Below are positions 26,242 to 39,766 of a stretch of 64,000 nucleotides of DNA, in pieces. The notes under the pieces are model-generated. The model saw only the letters and a program-made list of their open reading frames with translations. It was not told where the DNA came from and did not search any database. Numbering within the stretch: position 1 is the first letter of the stretch; each line of letters begins with the position of its first letter. The stretch is from positions 2,127,543 to 2,191,542 of the forward strand of contig NC_037271.1 of assembly GCF_000002425.4 (NCBI RefSeq). The letters are read 5' to 3'. Made by a program: the position numbers and the translations under genes. This DNA comes from Physcomitrium patens. Lineage: Eukaryota; Streptophyta; Bryopsida; Funariales; Funariaceae.

Positions 26242-27230
26242 AAATAGATTTATTTGATTGTAACATAGATATTAAAATATAATTTTTTAATTATTTCCTA
26301 TCCATCAACTATAAATTCTTGTAATAGCTTTCTTCCATGTAAAATTGTGGAATACTTGGTAGGCCTCAAAAAAAAATCTATAAGCAAAATAATCCATTTG
26401 TATAAGATTATTGCATCTCCATTCTTTTTATCAAGTACCTTCTTTTTCTTCAAAAATATCGATCACTACATTTTACACTCTTAAGTCAAGATGCCATTCA
26501 AAGTTTCTAAATAAAAAAATAAAAAGAAAAAGAAAAAAAAAAAGACATAAGGCTAATATGTTATGAAAAGTACAAAGAAACAACAAGATCTACTTCCACT
26601 ATTCTATTTTTCTACACTTGAGATACTATTTCATGTATCTATCTATATAATCTAATAAATGAATTATTCTTCTTCAAAACTTCTCCAATTTTCTACATAT
26701 TTTGGCTCAATAAATCACTATTATGTCTCATTCTTCTATCTTTTATAAATGATGGGTTGAAAATATAGAGTTGTACATAAGTTGGGTTAATACCTTCTTC
26801 TCATAATATTGCTCCTACTCAATGGTGAAACTCTCTATTTATTCTTAAACCGTATGGAACATTTCTTTAAAGCATAAATTAATCAATGTTTGCACCTAAG
26901 GACATAAATGCATGTGCAACAATGTATTGATAAATATTTTTCTAGAACTTCCTTGCTCTTGCATCTTGATCCTTAAATAAGCATTTCAAAAGCAAAGACA
27001 AAGAATGTAGAGATGATAGAGAAACTTGACTTTGACAACAACATTGTCCAAATAATCACAATTTCCTTGGCAAAAGGGCTAAATGTTCATTAAATTAATG
27101 CAATTTGTTACAATGAGGACACAAAACATTCATCCTTCTTAGATCATGTACGGCTTCAAGACTTGTAACTATTTCAACTTTTTTTTTGTCCTCTTTCATA
27201 TTTCCTACACTATCATTGAGCAATTCCTTT
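26242..27230 (-). pseudogene. Helitron RepHel, N-terminal segment
   Basis: Read on the minus strand from about 27210 there is MNVLCPHCNKLH, the finger-like start typical of Helitron proteins. It is followed by pieces such as QYIVAHAFMSLGANID, REFHH, INPTYVQLYIFNP and RRMRHNSDLL, and near 26340 RPTKYSTILHGRKLLQEFIVD. These match, in order, the conserved pre-Rep region of plant Helitrons. Several stops interrupt the frame. The segment stops exactly where the LTR-like A2 insertion begins (26241). Confidence 0.88.
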
Positions 27231-27260
27231 CAAGTTCATTGTTAAAGCTGGACTATTTAC

Positions 27261-27596
27261 AATGGCAAAAGTTCCATTAAACAATTGAAGTAAGCTTGTA
27301 AGTGTCAAAATTATACTTCCATAAAATTTCAATGAAACCTTATTATTAAATCATTTTAGCAAAATTATATAGTATTTATAAAATAAAAATTAGTGCATAT
27401 AACTTAATTAATCAAATTTTAATACCATAGTACTTTAACAAGAATATTCTATATCTATGCATTCTTTTTGATCACAATTATACATAATTTTTGAACAACT
27501 TGCCACAAAAAAAAAGCTAAATTTTTCTAAAATTTTATATTTTACAAACCAAAATGAATAAATAAAAATTTTAGATATTTAATTTTTTATTTATAA

Positions 27597-27636
<40 letters not shown>

Positions 27637-27646
27637 CTATAAACTG

Positions 27647-27686
<40 letters not shown>

Positions 27687-30187
27687 GAAATTGAATATAA
27701 AAAACTTTAGATAAAAGCAAGAAATGAATTTTCTACAATTAAATTTTTGTATAGCAATTCTTGTTGTAGTTAATAATACTTCTAAAATTTCAATAAAAAT
27801 TTGTCGCTCAAGAATTTTATTTACAATGGAAATATAATATAAAATGTAATATAATAAGTATAATATAAAAATACAAAAATTATAAATATAACCATAAAAA
27901 TAAAAACTATTAATATTAAACTATAAAATAATAAAATAACTTTATTTCTTGTAAAATATTTATATAAAACCATGTTCAATAATGATATCTTAGCTTTTTT
28001 TTATAGAGAAGAAAAAGATGATTATTGAAGGATGTGAAATGCATTTAGTATAGAATCAATAAAGTTAAGTACAACATTCTTTTATTTTTGGTTTTTTTAT
28101 AAAAGGCTTGAAAAAAGTTATCATGCTCTTTTTTTAGTCTTCATGCCTTCATTCTAAAGTATTAAAAAATAAAAATTACTTAAATTTCCTTTCTAATTGG
28201 CTATGCAATTTAATTAACATTTCTATTACCAATAGCTTATTGTTTGTAAAGTATAATTTTAATGTTAATAAAAAATAATAATATGGCATAAAAATAATAA
28301 AAATAAATTTATTTTCTTATTTTGGAGCAAGATGATCCAAAATATCCAACCTATAATGAAACTCAATATCAATTGTAATAAAGACAAAGCCTAAGTTTAA
28401 ATTCAATTGCCACCCATGAAATCTTTTATACGATAATCTTCATTCATAGTAGAATTGCCACTTCGAAATATTAATGTTTGACGGAAAAAAAAGAATAAAT
28501 AATAAAAAGAAAATTTGACGAACTTTGGTATTGTTCAACTTTCAAGCACCTCTAATGTGTAGATTTGAGTGACAAGACATTATCATCAAGTATTAATGGA
28601 AATGATGTTTGAAGCCTATTCTATAAATAAATTCAAATATCAGGAGGCAGATGTTGCACAAGATTATAATAAAGAAGCATATATAAACTTAATGGCATTC
28701 TTGGAGAAGATGTCACTGAATGAAGATTACACCTAATTATCAAATGATTAATACAAAAAATTCTTTGATGTCCATTAATTCCAATACAATCATGCAACTA
28801 AATTCTAACAATTTTTTGAAGATTTCATATTCTAGTGATACTTCATTCAAGTCTTCATAAACCTTAAATATAGTTTTTCAATATAAAATTCTTTTCTATG
28901 TTATGTAAGATTAATAAAGAAATATTAGCAAGTGACTAGTCTTCAAATTGAATTGTCAAAGATGTAGCTGATTTATTTTTTTATTTATTTATTTATTTAT
29001 TTTTTCTCTCCTAGAAAAAAAATAAAAAATAAAAATAAAAATAAAAATAAAAATAGTTACCTCCAACATACAACATATACCAAAATTATCTATTTTCTAT
29101 AAATAGATTTTTTTGATATCAAAAGCAATATCACAAATTGAACACTCACACTTTTATGGTATCTTTGTTGATCTTTATGAGTTCCTATTATTGTTACTAT
29201 TGATGAATTCGCTTATAAGATACTTTGGTTTTTTAGTATATACTATGATTTTCTATTTTCAATCAATCTCATCATTATTATTTCTAATTTTTAATTCTTA
29301 TTGAACTCGTTCAACAGAACAATTCCAAAATGATATTTTATCTATATTTGTATGGCATGAATCAAGACAATATTTCTATTCTTGTGCCATAGAAGAATGC
29401 ATGGTTAATAGTTGCAAGAGCCAATCTCTATTTTTATATCCAACATTCACTTTAATCCAATCGTTGCTTACCAATACATTCTTCTTACTTTGCATTCAAA
29501 TGTAACATCAAAAATAAGTAATCACCAAGAATATTTAATAAATTTCTAATACCATTGAGATAGAAACAATGAAGCATACAACAACCTCCATGTCCATATT
29601 TCACCATGCTTTGAAGATTCATTTGCTATTGTTTATTCATAGATGATGATATGTGAAAAAATTATTCAAAGTCCATATTAACTTTACAAACACTTATGAA
29701 ATGTAACCTTTGTAAGTTGCTACATCAAAGTAATATCAATTGATATCATTCAAAAGTAAAGATTCAAATTTTTTACTTACAATTCTTTTTATTCTTTGTG
29801 ATTCTATCTTTGTAGAATTCATTGTAGCTAGTGAGGCTTAAAGATTGAAAATTAAAAAAAGTGATAACAACCATTCTTAGATTTTAGTGAAAACCATATA
29901 TACATATCCAACTTCAGGATGTCCATATTTAAGCACAAAATATTGAAGTACAACAACTTAAAGATAATTTATTATATTATGACTAAATCTTTAATAATGG
30001 ATTAGGCTCCATTACTCCTAAATCAAATATAACTTCAAAGATTGCATGTAATAAGGATTAAAATAGTAGATTAATCCCAAAGCTCTCATATTTAATTGAT
30101 AATCTTAATTTTGATTCACTTTAGAAACATCCAATTAATAGTCTTACTTAACATATTTTCATTGACAAATCTTTAATAAAAGATTAA

Positions 30188-30234
<47 letters not shown>

Positions 30235-33200
30235 TACATTGAGGCAAAATTCAAATACTTGCAAGACTCTCTTATTTACTAAGGCAAGTAATAGAAATAA
30301 AAACTTTTCAGCTAATAAACTAAGAACTTTTTGTAAGAGTTAAATCTACATTTAAGTATGTTCACGAAAAAAATTATCCATATCAGATTTTTAATTGAAT
30401 ACCACTATTCTAGAGACAACTTGTTAGTTTCAAAGAAGTGGCAAGTTATATTCTAGGATAATGAGAGCACAATGCAATTACTATAATACAATGAGTAATT
30501 TAGACTTTTTATTACAACAATTGCACATGGAATATAGAATGCATGCAACATCTTAATACAATACATTAACATCTAAAAACAACAAGATAACATCAACTCT
30601 ACAAAAACATGAACTATACAAAACATAAACCTTTTTGATAAAAACCAAGAGGAATGCATGTAGTGAATGAAAGCCACTTTTTGTCTCTTTGAGCAATCTT
30701 AATATATAGATTAGATGAATCCATGTTTTTCTCATGGATAGTTTTTGTTACAATTGATAATATTTAAAAAATTCCAATAAAATTATGTTATTTAAAAAAT
30801 TTGCTAATAAAATGATATCATATCTAGTCTAGGTCAAAAAAATTAAATATCATAATATTTGAACCAAATCTTGAAGTTCCAATACAAAAATAGTAAAAGA
30901 ACCAATTACGGTAGCAAGCTAGTTTCTACAACTTACTCTTTCACTTTCTTATCCTCCTCTTCTTCTTTTTCTTCTTCTCCTCTATAAAATAACAATTAAA
31001 AAAATCTTCTTCTTCTTCTGTATAGAAGAGCAATCAAGAGAGGATCTTCTTCTTCTTCTTTTTCTTCTTCTTCAAATTCCTTTTCTTCTTCTTCAACTTC
31101 TTTATAATTGCCATTGATTGATACAACAAAATATATTTTAGAATCCCATATGATAGTTAATTTGCTGATCTAAGGAAACACGTGTTTAGATAGAGAGACC
31201 AAGAAGGGAGAGAAGGGAGAGAGTAGAGGTTGGTGATGAATCCTAGGTTTATTTTTTAAATATTTGCAGTGGCAGTCTAAAGCTTCTATCTTGCAAGGCT
31301 AAAGAGCTAATGCAACTTCCAAACCCTCTTTGAATATTTGAGACTGTAAAAAAGAAACTATGTATTTTGAAAATCATATGAATCTATATCTTTAATGAAT
31401 CCATATTATTCCAACATCCTTGTATGAAGCATATGAATGGATTGAAGAAGGTCCATATGCTTTGAGACTTGAAGGAATTAGTACCTTGACAAAAATCAAA
31501 AAAACATGACAAAAATCAAGATGAAGAGAGAATCAAATGTAGATGCAGCTTACTGTAAATGGTACAATCCACATTTCTACTATGGGAGGGAAAATGAAAA
31601 GGATGGCATTCACATGGTAACACATTATGGTTTTGTTTCCACAGCTATGGTTATTTGTTAGTGAGAAGCTACCTATTTACTCTAAAATCTTTCAATTGAA
31701 TGTATATATATATATATATATATACCAACAATAACAATTGTTTGCACCAATCCAGCAATGGAACATCCAACATTCCTTTAGAAACTTTGCCATCAATATT
31801 GAAAAAGGGAGGGGCCCATTCATCATCAAAGTATAATTAGATCTCTTTTTCTTCATGATTTTCAACTCTGATTGTGCATTGTCTTATTTATCAATGCTTC
31901 ATGATTGTTGATTGACTTATTTATAGATATTGTGGTTGTTATATGTACTACTACTCTTGCTTCTGTCAACATTAGGCAAATTCCACCTCTCTTCTTTTCT
32001 TGCTTTCAGTTGTGTTTTCTAATCTTTCTAGGGCTCCATTGTGCAAATTGTTGCAAAACTTGACGTCTTTGAATGAATAATAAAACATTAAAAGGTCGAT
32101 CAAGGTCAAAATAAAAACCTCTAATTGTAGAAAAAATCAAGAAGGCCGTTGGAACAACAATGTGCAAACAAATTACTTATAAAAGTACTTATCCTAAAAT
32201 CAAAATCCAATGAATCAAAATCCAATGAAATTATAATATTGAATTGGAATCCCTTCATAATTCCTTACTTAATGAAGTGATTAGTTCCCAATGAACTATA
32301 AAATTCTTTGAAGAATGCCTTAATGAATTGTAAAATGTCTTATGAAATGCCCTGATGAATTGTAAAAGTGATTGTGAACTCCACAAAAAGTGAACTTTTT
32401 TGATGAGTGCAAGTTATTTAATTCCAATTCTACCATAAATAATGTTAGTATTTTGATGTTTTTATTAATAATGTTAAAAAGAATTATGAATGCACTTTGT
32501 ATAAATAATTTTAAAGAGACATTAAAATATTGCAAGAGATTTTACTTTTAGTATTTTTGAGAAATATAATTTCTTGAATTTTCACAATTAAAAATAAAAT
32601 AGTATCCTAAACATTCATTTCTTGCAAATATTATTTATTCTTTAAAAGTGTATCCATTTCTTTTGAAAATTACTTGAGAAACCAAAAGGATTTTTTTATT
32701 TTATTTTTTTTATTGATATTTGATACTATTAAAGACCAATATCTCATGATTTTTTATTACATACTTAAGATTTCAATTTATTATTAAACATAATATGATT
32801 ATGCAGAATTTAATTGATTTAAAAAAATAGGTACTGTACAGTGATTTTTGAATAGATGAGAATGGTTTAACTTCTCAAAAACAGAAATAGGGAGGATGTG
32901 ATTTTTTTTGATAAAAATGTATTTAAAAATTTACACAAGGTTCCATAAGAGAGCTTGTCATGTTTATTGTAACATTAAAAATACTTTTTTACAAGCACAA
33001 GCATTACCAAGAAAAAAACATCTTCTAGAAGTTGTTTGGGAGCTTTCAAAGGCTTTGCAAGCTTCTTGTAGTTCAATAGTCCAAAAATAATTATTAGTAA
33101 AGCAACTTTGTTAATTTATATGAAAAATCATATTAAAAGTCTTTTAATTGGTCATGTTAGTTTTACACTTTATAAGTATTTTATTTTATTATTTTATTTT

Positions 33201-34970
33201 ATTCAAAATGAAATTATATATATATATATATATATATATTTTGTTGTGTGCTTATGCATGAAAAGTGAAGCTTCACATAGACGAGCACACATAGAAGCTT
33301 TGAATAGAGGAAGAGTTGCATGGCAAAGTCAAGGTCAAAGAAAGTGAGGGAAGACTTTAAGGGAGTGTGTGGTGGCTCCTTTACTCCATTCCTTGCTCCT
33401 CACCCCTCCTCAAATAATTAATACCAGCTCCAAAAGAAGGTAAATCATTGCAGCATATAACTCCTTTGTTGCATCAGTATGAGTGCGTGTGTATGTATAT
33501 GTTTTGACAAGAAAAAGAATCCATTGGTTTTTTGACTGAGATGTGGAGTTATGATACAGATCCAACATATCAACAAATCTCTATTGGTAATATTCAAATG
33601 TTGAACATTTATTCTAGATTTAGTTGGAAGTTTCAACTTGAGTTACTTGAATTACTGCTGTACACCAAATCCAGTTTTTCTTGCAAATTTGGAAACAAAA
33701 TGAAAGCGAACAATAAAAAACTAAAATTCCAAATTTCGAATGTGTAAACCTGGTCAGTTCATCTCATCAAGATAATAACCTGTACCCACAATCAGAATCT
33801 GGTTAAGGATTGAAAAAAAGAAGAAAAAGACAAGAAGAAGAATCAAATAGACGAATAGTGAGGACAATGTGGCACTGACTGGTCACCAACTTGAGGGGGA
33901 AGCATTGGAACCAACTGGAGAATAAAATAGAATTAATTTAAAAATGCATGGTGAGTGATTTGCATGGGCAACAGAAGAAGGATCAATAGAATAGACCCTA
34001 AGTTTTAAATAACAAATACATATTCCACTCCTCTATGCTTTCAATTCCCATCCAACTACACCTTCATTTACATATAGTTTAATGAATGCATGTCAAGATT
34101 TTTCTTCAAGGATGAGTGTCTATTTACTCCCCTTCTACTTCCATTATGCCTTGGCATTGATAGCATTGATAGCTTTAGAAGAAGCTGATAGTACCAGCTT
34201 AATTCCCCCATTATAAAGTTACACAGCACATGTTGCAAAGTAATGTTAATAATCAGAAGAGAGCAATAAACTTTAGGATGTATGGATTATTCTATTTTGA
34301 AGAAGACTTTGTAGACAAGGATCATCATTTGACCAATTTAAGTAGTTTAAAAAAGGAAGTGAAAATGATGAAACCCAAATAAATATACACCAGTTTGTGA
34401 TTTCGAACACAATAGAGTAATGGGTTTGACTTCAATCAACTTCTCTGGTTTTTTAATTCTATTTTTTATCTTACTTATGCACTGTTGGAAGGACCATGCA
34501 CAAATGGAAAATGGGATATTCCTATGTATATATATATATATATATATATTCAATTCATTCTTTGTTAATTTAGTTTTACAGTCATTATTGCTGATGTTAA
34601 TCAATTAAGATTCCTTTCTCATTTATGGCAATATCTCACAAAGTGCCACCATATCAATCATGTCACACAGAGGCTCATACCATGCAACAACTTTAGTGGC
34701 AGACAATGGTTATTTGACCACCATCTGAATCTCCAAACTAACATTGCATGCACCAGTTACAGTGAGGAAAAGAAAAGAACAATAATCTTCAATGTTTTTC
34801 CAATTTTCTTAGAGGTTTCTTTTGAAATATAAGAATAAATCTAACTCCACTAAGAAAAAATACAATAAGCCAATAACAGAACACAATGTGTGTGCGTATA
34901 TATATATATATATATCTATCTACTTCACACATATTGTTTAGGTTTTATAAGCTGATGCTTTCTTGTGGCT
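27261..34970. other. AT-rich region without recognisable genes
   Basis: I find no gene or assignable transposon domain here. Perfect (TA)n runs lie at 27601-27629, 27650-27680, 30192-30230, 31702-31724, 33215-33239, 34526-34549 and 34898-34914. A-rich/TTTA-rich runs lie near 28978-29055. From about 31100 the base composition becomes less extreme, suggesting older unique intergenic DNA rather than decayed transposons. Confidence 0.55.
30935..31105 (+). repeat. CTT-rich microsatellite tract
   Basis: Interrupted (CTT)n/(TTC)n sequence, about 170 bp, in two denser parts (30958-30985 and 31003-31095). It is a polypyrimidine tract on the plus strand. No adjoining gene gives it an obvious role. Confidence 0.8.
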
Positions 34971-34979
34971 AAATTCTCC

Positions 34980-35782
34980 AAGGAAGGTCTTCATTACCCG
35001 CAATAGCCCAGTGACGAAGATCAGGTCTAAGGACCGAACCCCGTCGGAGACAAACACTGGTTGCCGAATCATCTAGATTGGGATCGTCATCTCGACGTGA
35101 AGACTGTGGTTTGCAGCTTTGCAGCTTTGCATTGGCGATGGACGAGGTTAGATATGGAACAATGGTGACGATGTTTGTGTCTGTATGATTCAGAATGACC
35201 CAGATCCGCTGGTTTGTTACTAATTACTTATATATTCAAAGTAGGGAGAGCCTTTAGCCGATGTAGCTGAGGGTGGGGTGAAGATCATTTAGGAAAGCAG
35301 ACAGTAGTGATGCATGGAGATTGATTTACATGAAGAAGCGTCACATGTTACAGAGCTGCAAACTAGTCTCTCAAGGTGGTCCTCTCTCATGAATTCTCGA
35401 GTTGTGAATTTGCAAATTGATCTTTTGTTCATAAGATGAAGCCAGCTGCCCGTTTATTTATTATTTCGGTTAGCTGAATCTCAAGCTGCAACTTTGTTGT
35501 TTGGACGGATTCGCTAGTTTCATTTCTTAGTGAACACCAGGTCAAAACTTCGGCATCGCAGACGTTTCTGTTTCACTTGCATTGCTTTATCTGGGAACTA
35601 AAGGGATAGGATATCATTGAAAGGGGATGCAGGTCATAGAGAGAAGCAGGATATGGGGACCGCACAGGATTCTCCGACGCTCGACCCCGATATGAATACT
35701 CCGATTGGTGTCGATCTAGTGGGCACAGTTTTCAATCATCTGGCGAGTATGACCTTCACCAAACCGTGGATGGAGGGACAAG

Positions 35783-35813
<31 letters not shown>

Positions 35814-36540
35814 TTGCGAAGAGCGAGGTTATAGAAGAAGCAGTGGGAAGAGTAAATGAACCAGTTCAGGCAATGGATAATCCGGAGTAGAAGGCTGCGA
35901 ACGAAATTGTATTAAATGGTGTCCAACCCGCCCAATCGAAGGATGTCGAGTATAAGTATGGTACTGGAGGTTGTCTAGGGTACAAAACTGAAGATTGCAG
36001 AAGCTGGAGAATCAGAATCAGGGAAGAAGGAAAGCGAAATTAGAGCGTTCCACTATTACTTACAGCACTGAAATCGCGATTACAATACTTTTTAGGAGTG
36101 TCTCAAGTGTTCTCGCTCGACGGAGGAAACATGGAGAAAAGTAAACAATGCGAATGATCGTTTGCAGCATAGTCTGAAGCAGGATAACTCCAACTCGCTG
36201 AAGCCGCTGACTAAGTTAAGTTCAAGCTACAATATCCTGATCAGCAACTAAGTGGTGGGTCGGATCTTGATGTCACGAAGGTGGCAACTCGTGCGTCTTC
36301 TCGTTTCTGCTTTCAGTGGGGTGAAGGAAGCCTCTATCAACTTCGTCAGAGTGTGATGATCATGCGTCCAGCATCCAGACAATGATATTCTAGTTCAAGA
36401 GCGTGTAGGAACAATATCCAGATTCGGATATTTCAAATTTCAATACGTAACATGTTGGATGACAAAGTACTTTGCCGAGGTGTACAACCACACTGCATCA
36501 GTCATCAGTCTCCTGGATCGACCCTGAGGAGTATTTATTT
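34980..36540. other. GC-richer block of unknown nature left of a copia primer-binding site
   Basis: Base composition rises to gene-island level for about 1.5 kb but no long frame exists. The best is an 80-codon frame at 35617-35859, which is broken into by a (TA)n run (35786-35813) and is not recognisable. The block ends about 90 bases before an LTR end and primer-binding site at 36631. It may contain the 5' LTR of the copia element, a captured host segment or a host non-coding gene. Confidence 0.4.
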
Positions 36541-36630
36541 GTATCACTCCTTGATGTAATACAATGAAGTGTGTAAGTTTATTCTAGCAGATTAGTCTCT
36601 TTTGAAGGTGTACTTGTTATGCTTCTATCA

Positions 36631-37701
36631 TGGAATTAGAGCGAGTTTGAGTCTCTCATTCTTTCTACCTTGTCTTTCTCTTCTTACCTCTCATCTCCTT
36701 CCTCTCTTCTTTGTTTTTTTTCATTTCCATCCACTCTCAAAGCTACAAATCACAAATGACAGGAGCTCTAGATAGCATTATAGGAGAAGTTTATTGAATG
36801 ATCACAACTACAAGGAGTGGGCCTTGACAATGAGGAGCGTCTTTTAGCGAGAAGACTTATGGCACCTAGTACACACACCTTCGATCAAGACAAAGTCACC
36901 ACACTCAGATTCAAGCCATTTAATATCACCAAATATGAAAGGCAAGAAATAGTCAATAAGCTTGGATAAAGAGAGACTCATTGCGACAGAACTGGATCTG
37001 CTCCGGAGAAGAAACTTGCCAGTAATAGCTTACCTACGCCTTTCTGTTACACTAGAAATACGTCCCAAGATTCAAGACATAGAGGATCCGATGGAGGCCT
37101 GGCAATGCTTGCAAACAACATTTCAGACAAACACCATTACAAATATTATGGTCGTCCTGAACAAGTGGGTAGTACTCAGAATACACGAAAAACCAAGATG
37201 TATTAAGCTTCATGTCAACAATTTATTCAATTCTACTGGAATTATAACAAGTAGATCACACTCAGAATGAAACAAATGTCGTTTACAAAATCCTTAATAA
37301 ATTATCATCTTGTTTTGCTTAATTGTCACAAATGATATAGAATAAAATGGTAGTATCAATGTTTGACATAGTCTTGGTTATGAGGCTTTGATTTGTTGCA
37401 ATCAAAAATCAATATCAAGTTAGCAAAGTAGGATTGCCTTAAATCTACCTCAAGTCAATACCATTGTACTTCTTTTGAGCACCTACGAAAGAATTCCAAG
37501 AAACCTTAATAAAAAAAGTCTTCTCAAAAATCAACCAAGACCAATCATTGTATGATACAAATGTCATTGGCATGGCCATATTGCATGATTCTATTAAGTA
37601 TATGTTCATGCCCAATTACATCCAAGCAATTCACCTTAGAGATTTTGCACCAAATGACATACCTGCCATTTCATCAATAAGAATCTCTATGTAAAAACCA
37701 T
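36631..37701 (+). mobile_element. Ty1/copia remnant: primer-binding site and gag part
   Basis: A primer-binding site resembling the initiator-Met tRNA complement lies at 36631-36645, right after a CA that would end the left LTR (LTR start not determined). A gag-like region follows from about 36756; its pieces, including LNDHNYKEWALTMRS and EDPMEAWQCLQTTF, match the copia gag/UBN2 family. It is broken and ends at the family A insertion (37702). It keeps a more normal base composition than the pol part further right, so the two may not be the same element. Confidence 0.75.
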
Positions 37702-39761
37702 TGTCATGTTGTAACATGACTATATGGTGAAAGATGATAATATGAATCTTATTATAGAAGAGCCAAGTTAAGAGATAAAGTAGAAAAATATAAATAAAAG
37801 ATAGGAAGGTAGTGAAACTTTTAGTAGTAATGTTATATTTTTAGAATAATAACTTCTATTTACTTTGTAGAGCCATGAATAAGGCAAAATAAGATAGATT
37901 GAAAAAATAAATGATACAAGTAACTTTAGGAAGAAGTTAAAAGTAAATTCTAGCAAAAATTAACTAGAAAAACTAGATATTGATACTCAAAAAGGGCCAA
38001 TTATGAACCAGGATTAAAATTAGACTTCAAGGCTCAAAACAAAGCCTTGACGATGATTTTGGAGTTCTTTTGGAGATCAAAGAATAGAACCTAAGAGCTG
38101 ACTTGATATTTTTTCTTTAAGTATTGATTTGGTGTAATTTGAATATGTATTGACTTTGTAAGAGCTTTGCAAAGTTGGAGTTTGTTTTAAGTGACTCTAA
38201 ATTTGTGAAATAAAGTGGGTGATAATTTTTGGAGAATTTTATAAATTTAGTAGTAGATCTATAAGTGAAATTTTAAAGATTTGTGGATATATATGTGTTC
38301 AATATATGCTGTGAGTTTGAATTTGTTTGAAGAATTGGATCAAGGATTACTGAGGTTTAAGTGGGTTGGAGTCTCAAGAAGTAGAGTTTTAAGTGCAATG
38401 AGGGTTTCTTAAATTTCTTGCAATATATTGATTGGATTAAAGAAAAAATTATATATATGGATAATAAACTTATTTTTCTACATATGTGAAAAATTTGAGA
38501 TCAATTGAACAATTCAATAAGGAGATATTGATACTAGAAATTCAACATTTAGATTGAAGAAGTAGGCAAGCCAACATCTGAGCAAATATAAGGATTGATT
38601 TTCTTTTTGGTGAGTTCAATATTCTTCAAATTTTATTTGCATGTAGTCAACTTAATTGTGAAGAAGTCTGCAAAATTTAAGTTAAAATCAATAGTTCATT
38701 CATTAGTTATTGAGGTTTAAATCTGTTGTAGGAATTACTTGAATTATTTAGGATTTGATTAGGATATGTTTAGAATTTGATTAGCACTTGATTAAGATTT
38801 TTTTAGGTTTGTTTAGGATTTGGTTAGGATTTTTTAGGATTTGATTAGGATTTGATTAGGATTTGATTAAGATTTATTTAGGATTTGACTAGGATTTACT
38901 TAGAATTGATTAGGGTTTGGTTAGGGTTTGGTTACGATTTGATTAGGATTTGGTTAGGATTTGGTTAGGATTTGGTTAGAATTTGGTTAGGATTTGGTTA
39001 GATTTTGATTAGATTTTGATTAGAATTTGAGTAGGATTTGGTTAGAATTTGATTAGGTTTGTTTTAGGATTTCATTACGATTTGATAGGATTTGTTTAGA
39101 ATTTGATTAAGATTTATTTAGGATTGATTAGGATTTGATTAGGATTTGGTTAGGATTTGATTAGAATTTGGTTAAGATTTGACTAGGATTTGGTTAGGAT
39201 TTGGTTAAGATTTGATTAGAAATTATTTAGGATTTGACTAAGATTTGATTAAGGTTTGTTTAAAGTATGATTAAGATTTGGTTAAGATTTTTTAGGGTTT
39301 GACTAGAGTTTATTTAGGATTGATTAGGGTCTAGTTAGGATTTGACTAGAATTTGGTTAGAATTTGGTTAAGAATTGATTAGAGTTTGATTGGGATTGGA
39401 ATAAGATTTGAGTAGGATTTGATTAGGATTTGATTAATATTTGATTAGAATTTGACTAGGATTTGATTAAGATTTCTATTTTAATATTTTATTAAGATTT
39501 CTATTTAAGTATATTTTAAAATTCCTATGTTATTTCTTAATAATTTCTTTAAAGGGTCTTTAGAAATACTTTGTCTTTTATACATAATTTTTTTGTAATT
39601 TTGATTGAATTTGATTGATGTTTGATTATACTTACTAATCTTTACTTGTATTATTTTTAAGAATCTATTAGAGTTGTTAGGACTTCTTATTGTAATTTTT
39701 CTTTTATCTTCCATAGCCAGGTGTCTGATGCATTTTCAAGTCAAATGCCATGTATTACAAC
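37702..39761 (+). mobile_element. LTR-like element family A, copy A3
   Basis: About 2.06 kb, beginning TGTCATGTTGTAACATGAC and ending near ATGTATTACAAC, flanked on both sides by ACCAT (37697-37701 and 39762-39766). No coding capacity. Same order of conserved blocks as A1 (inverted), A2, A4 and A5. The extra length is mainly the expanded 11-bp minisatellite. It separates copia gag sequence from copia pol sequence. Confidence 0.82.
38741..39475 (+). repeat. 11-bp minisatellite, GGATTTGGTTA type
   Basis: About 60-65 variants of an 11-base unit (GGATTTGGTTA / GGATTTGATTA), the cleanest run at 38935-39000. It superficially resembles plant telomere repeat, but the period is 11, not 7. Shorter tracts of the same unit occur inside A1 (inverted), A2 and A5, so it belongs to family A. 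Confidence 0.9.
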
Positions 39762-39766
39762 ACCAT

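Larger units (their letters stand above)
12960..27260 (-). mobile_element. Old autonomous-type Helitron, split by three nested insertions
   Basis: Five minus-strand blocks fall in the correct order for a single Helitron RepHel protein: the N-terminal CPHC region (26242-27230), Rep (21840-23231), helicase ATP-binding part (20693-21520), helicase middle (14690-15188) and helicase end (12960-13119). The gaps are filled by LTR-like A2 (23232-26241), Ty3/gypsy B1 (15189-20692) and LTR-like A1 (13120-14689). Each block resumes the protein where the previous one stopped. Many stops and missing catalytic residues make it inactive. The exact ends (5' TC, 3' hairpin and CTRR) were not found; the left end is below 12960 and the right end beyond about 27260. 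Confidence 0.9.

Noticed and set aside
34420-34608. Small frames containing (IY)n
   Set aside because: Translations of (TA)n microsatellites.
38741-39475. Interstitial telomere repeat
   Set aside because: Words such as TTTAGG occur, but the period is 11 bases and the tract recurs inside family A copies, so it is an element-borne minisatellite.
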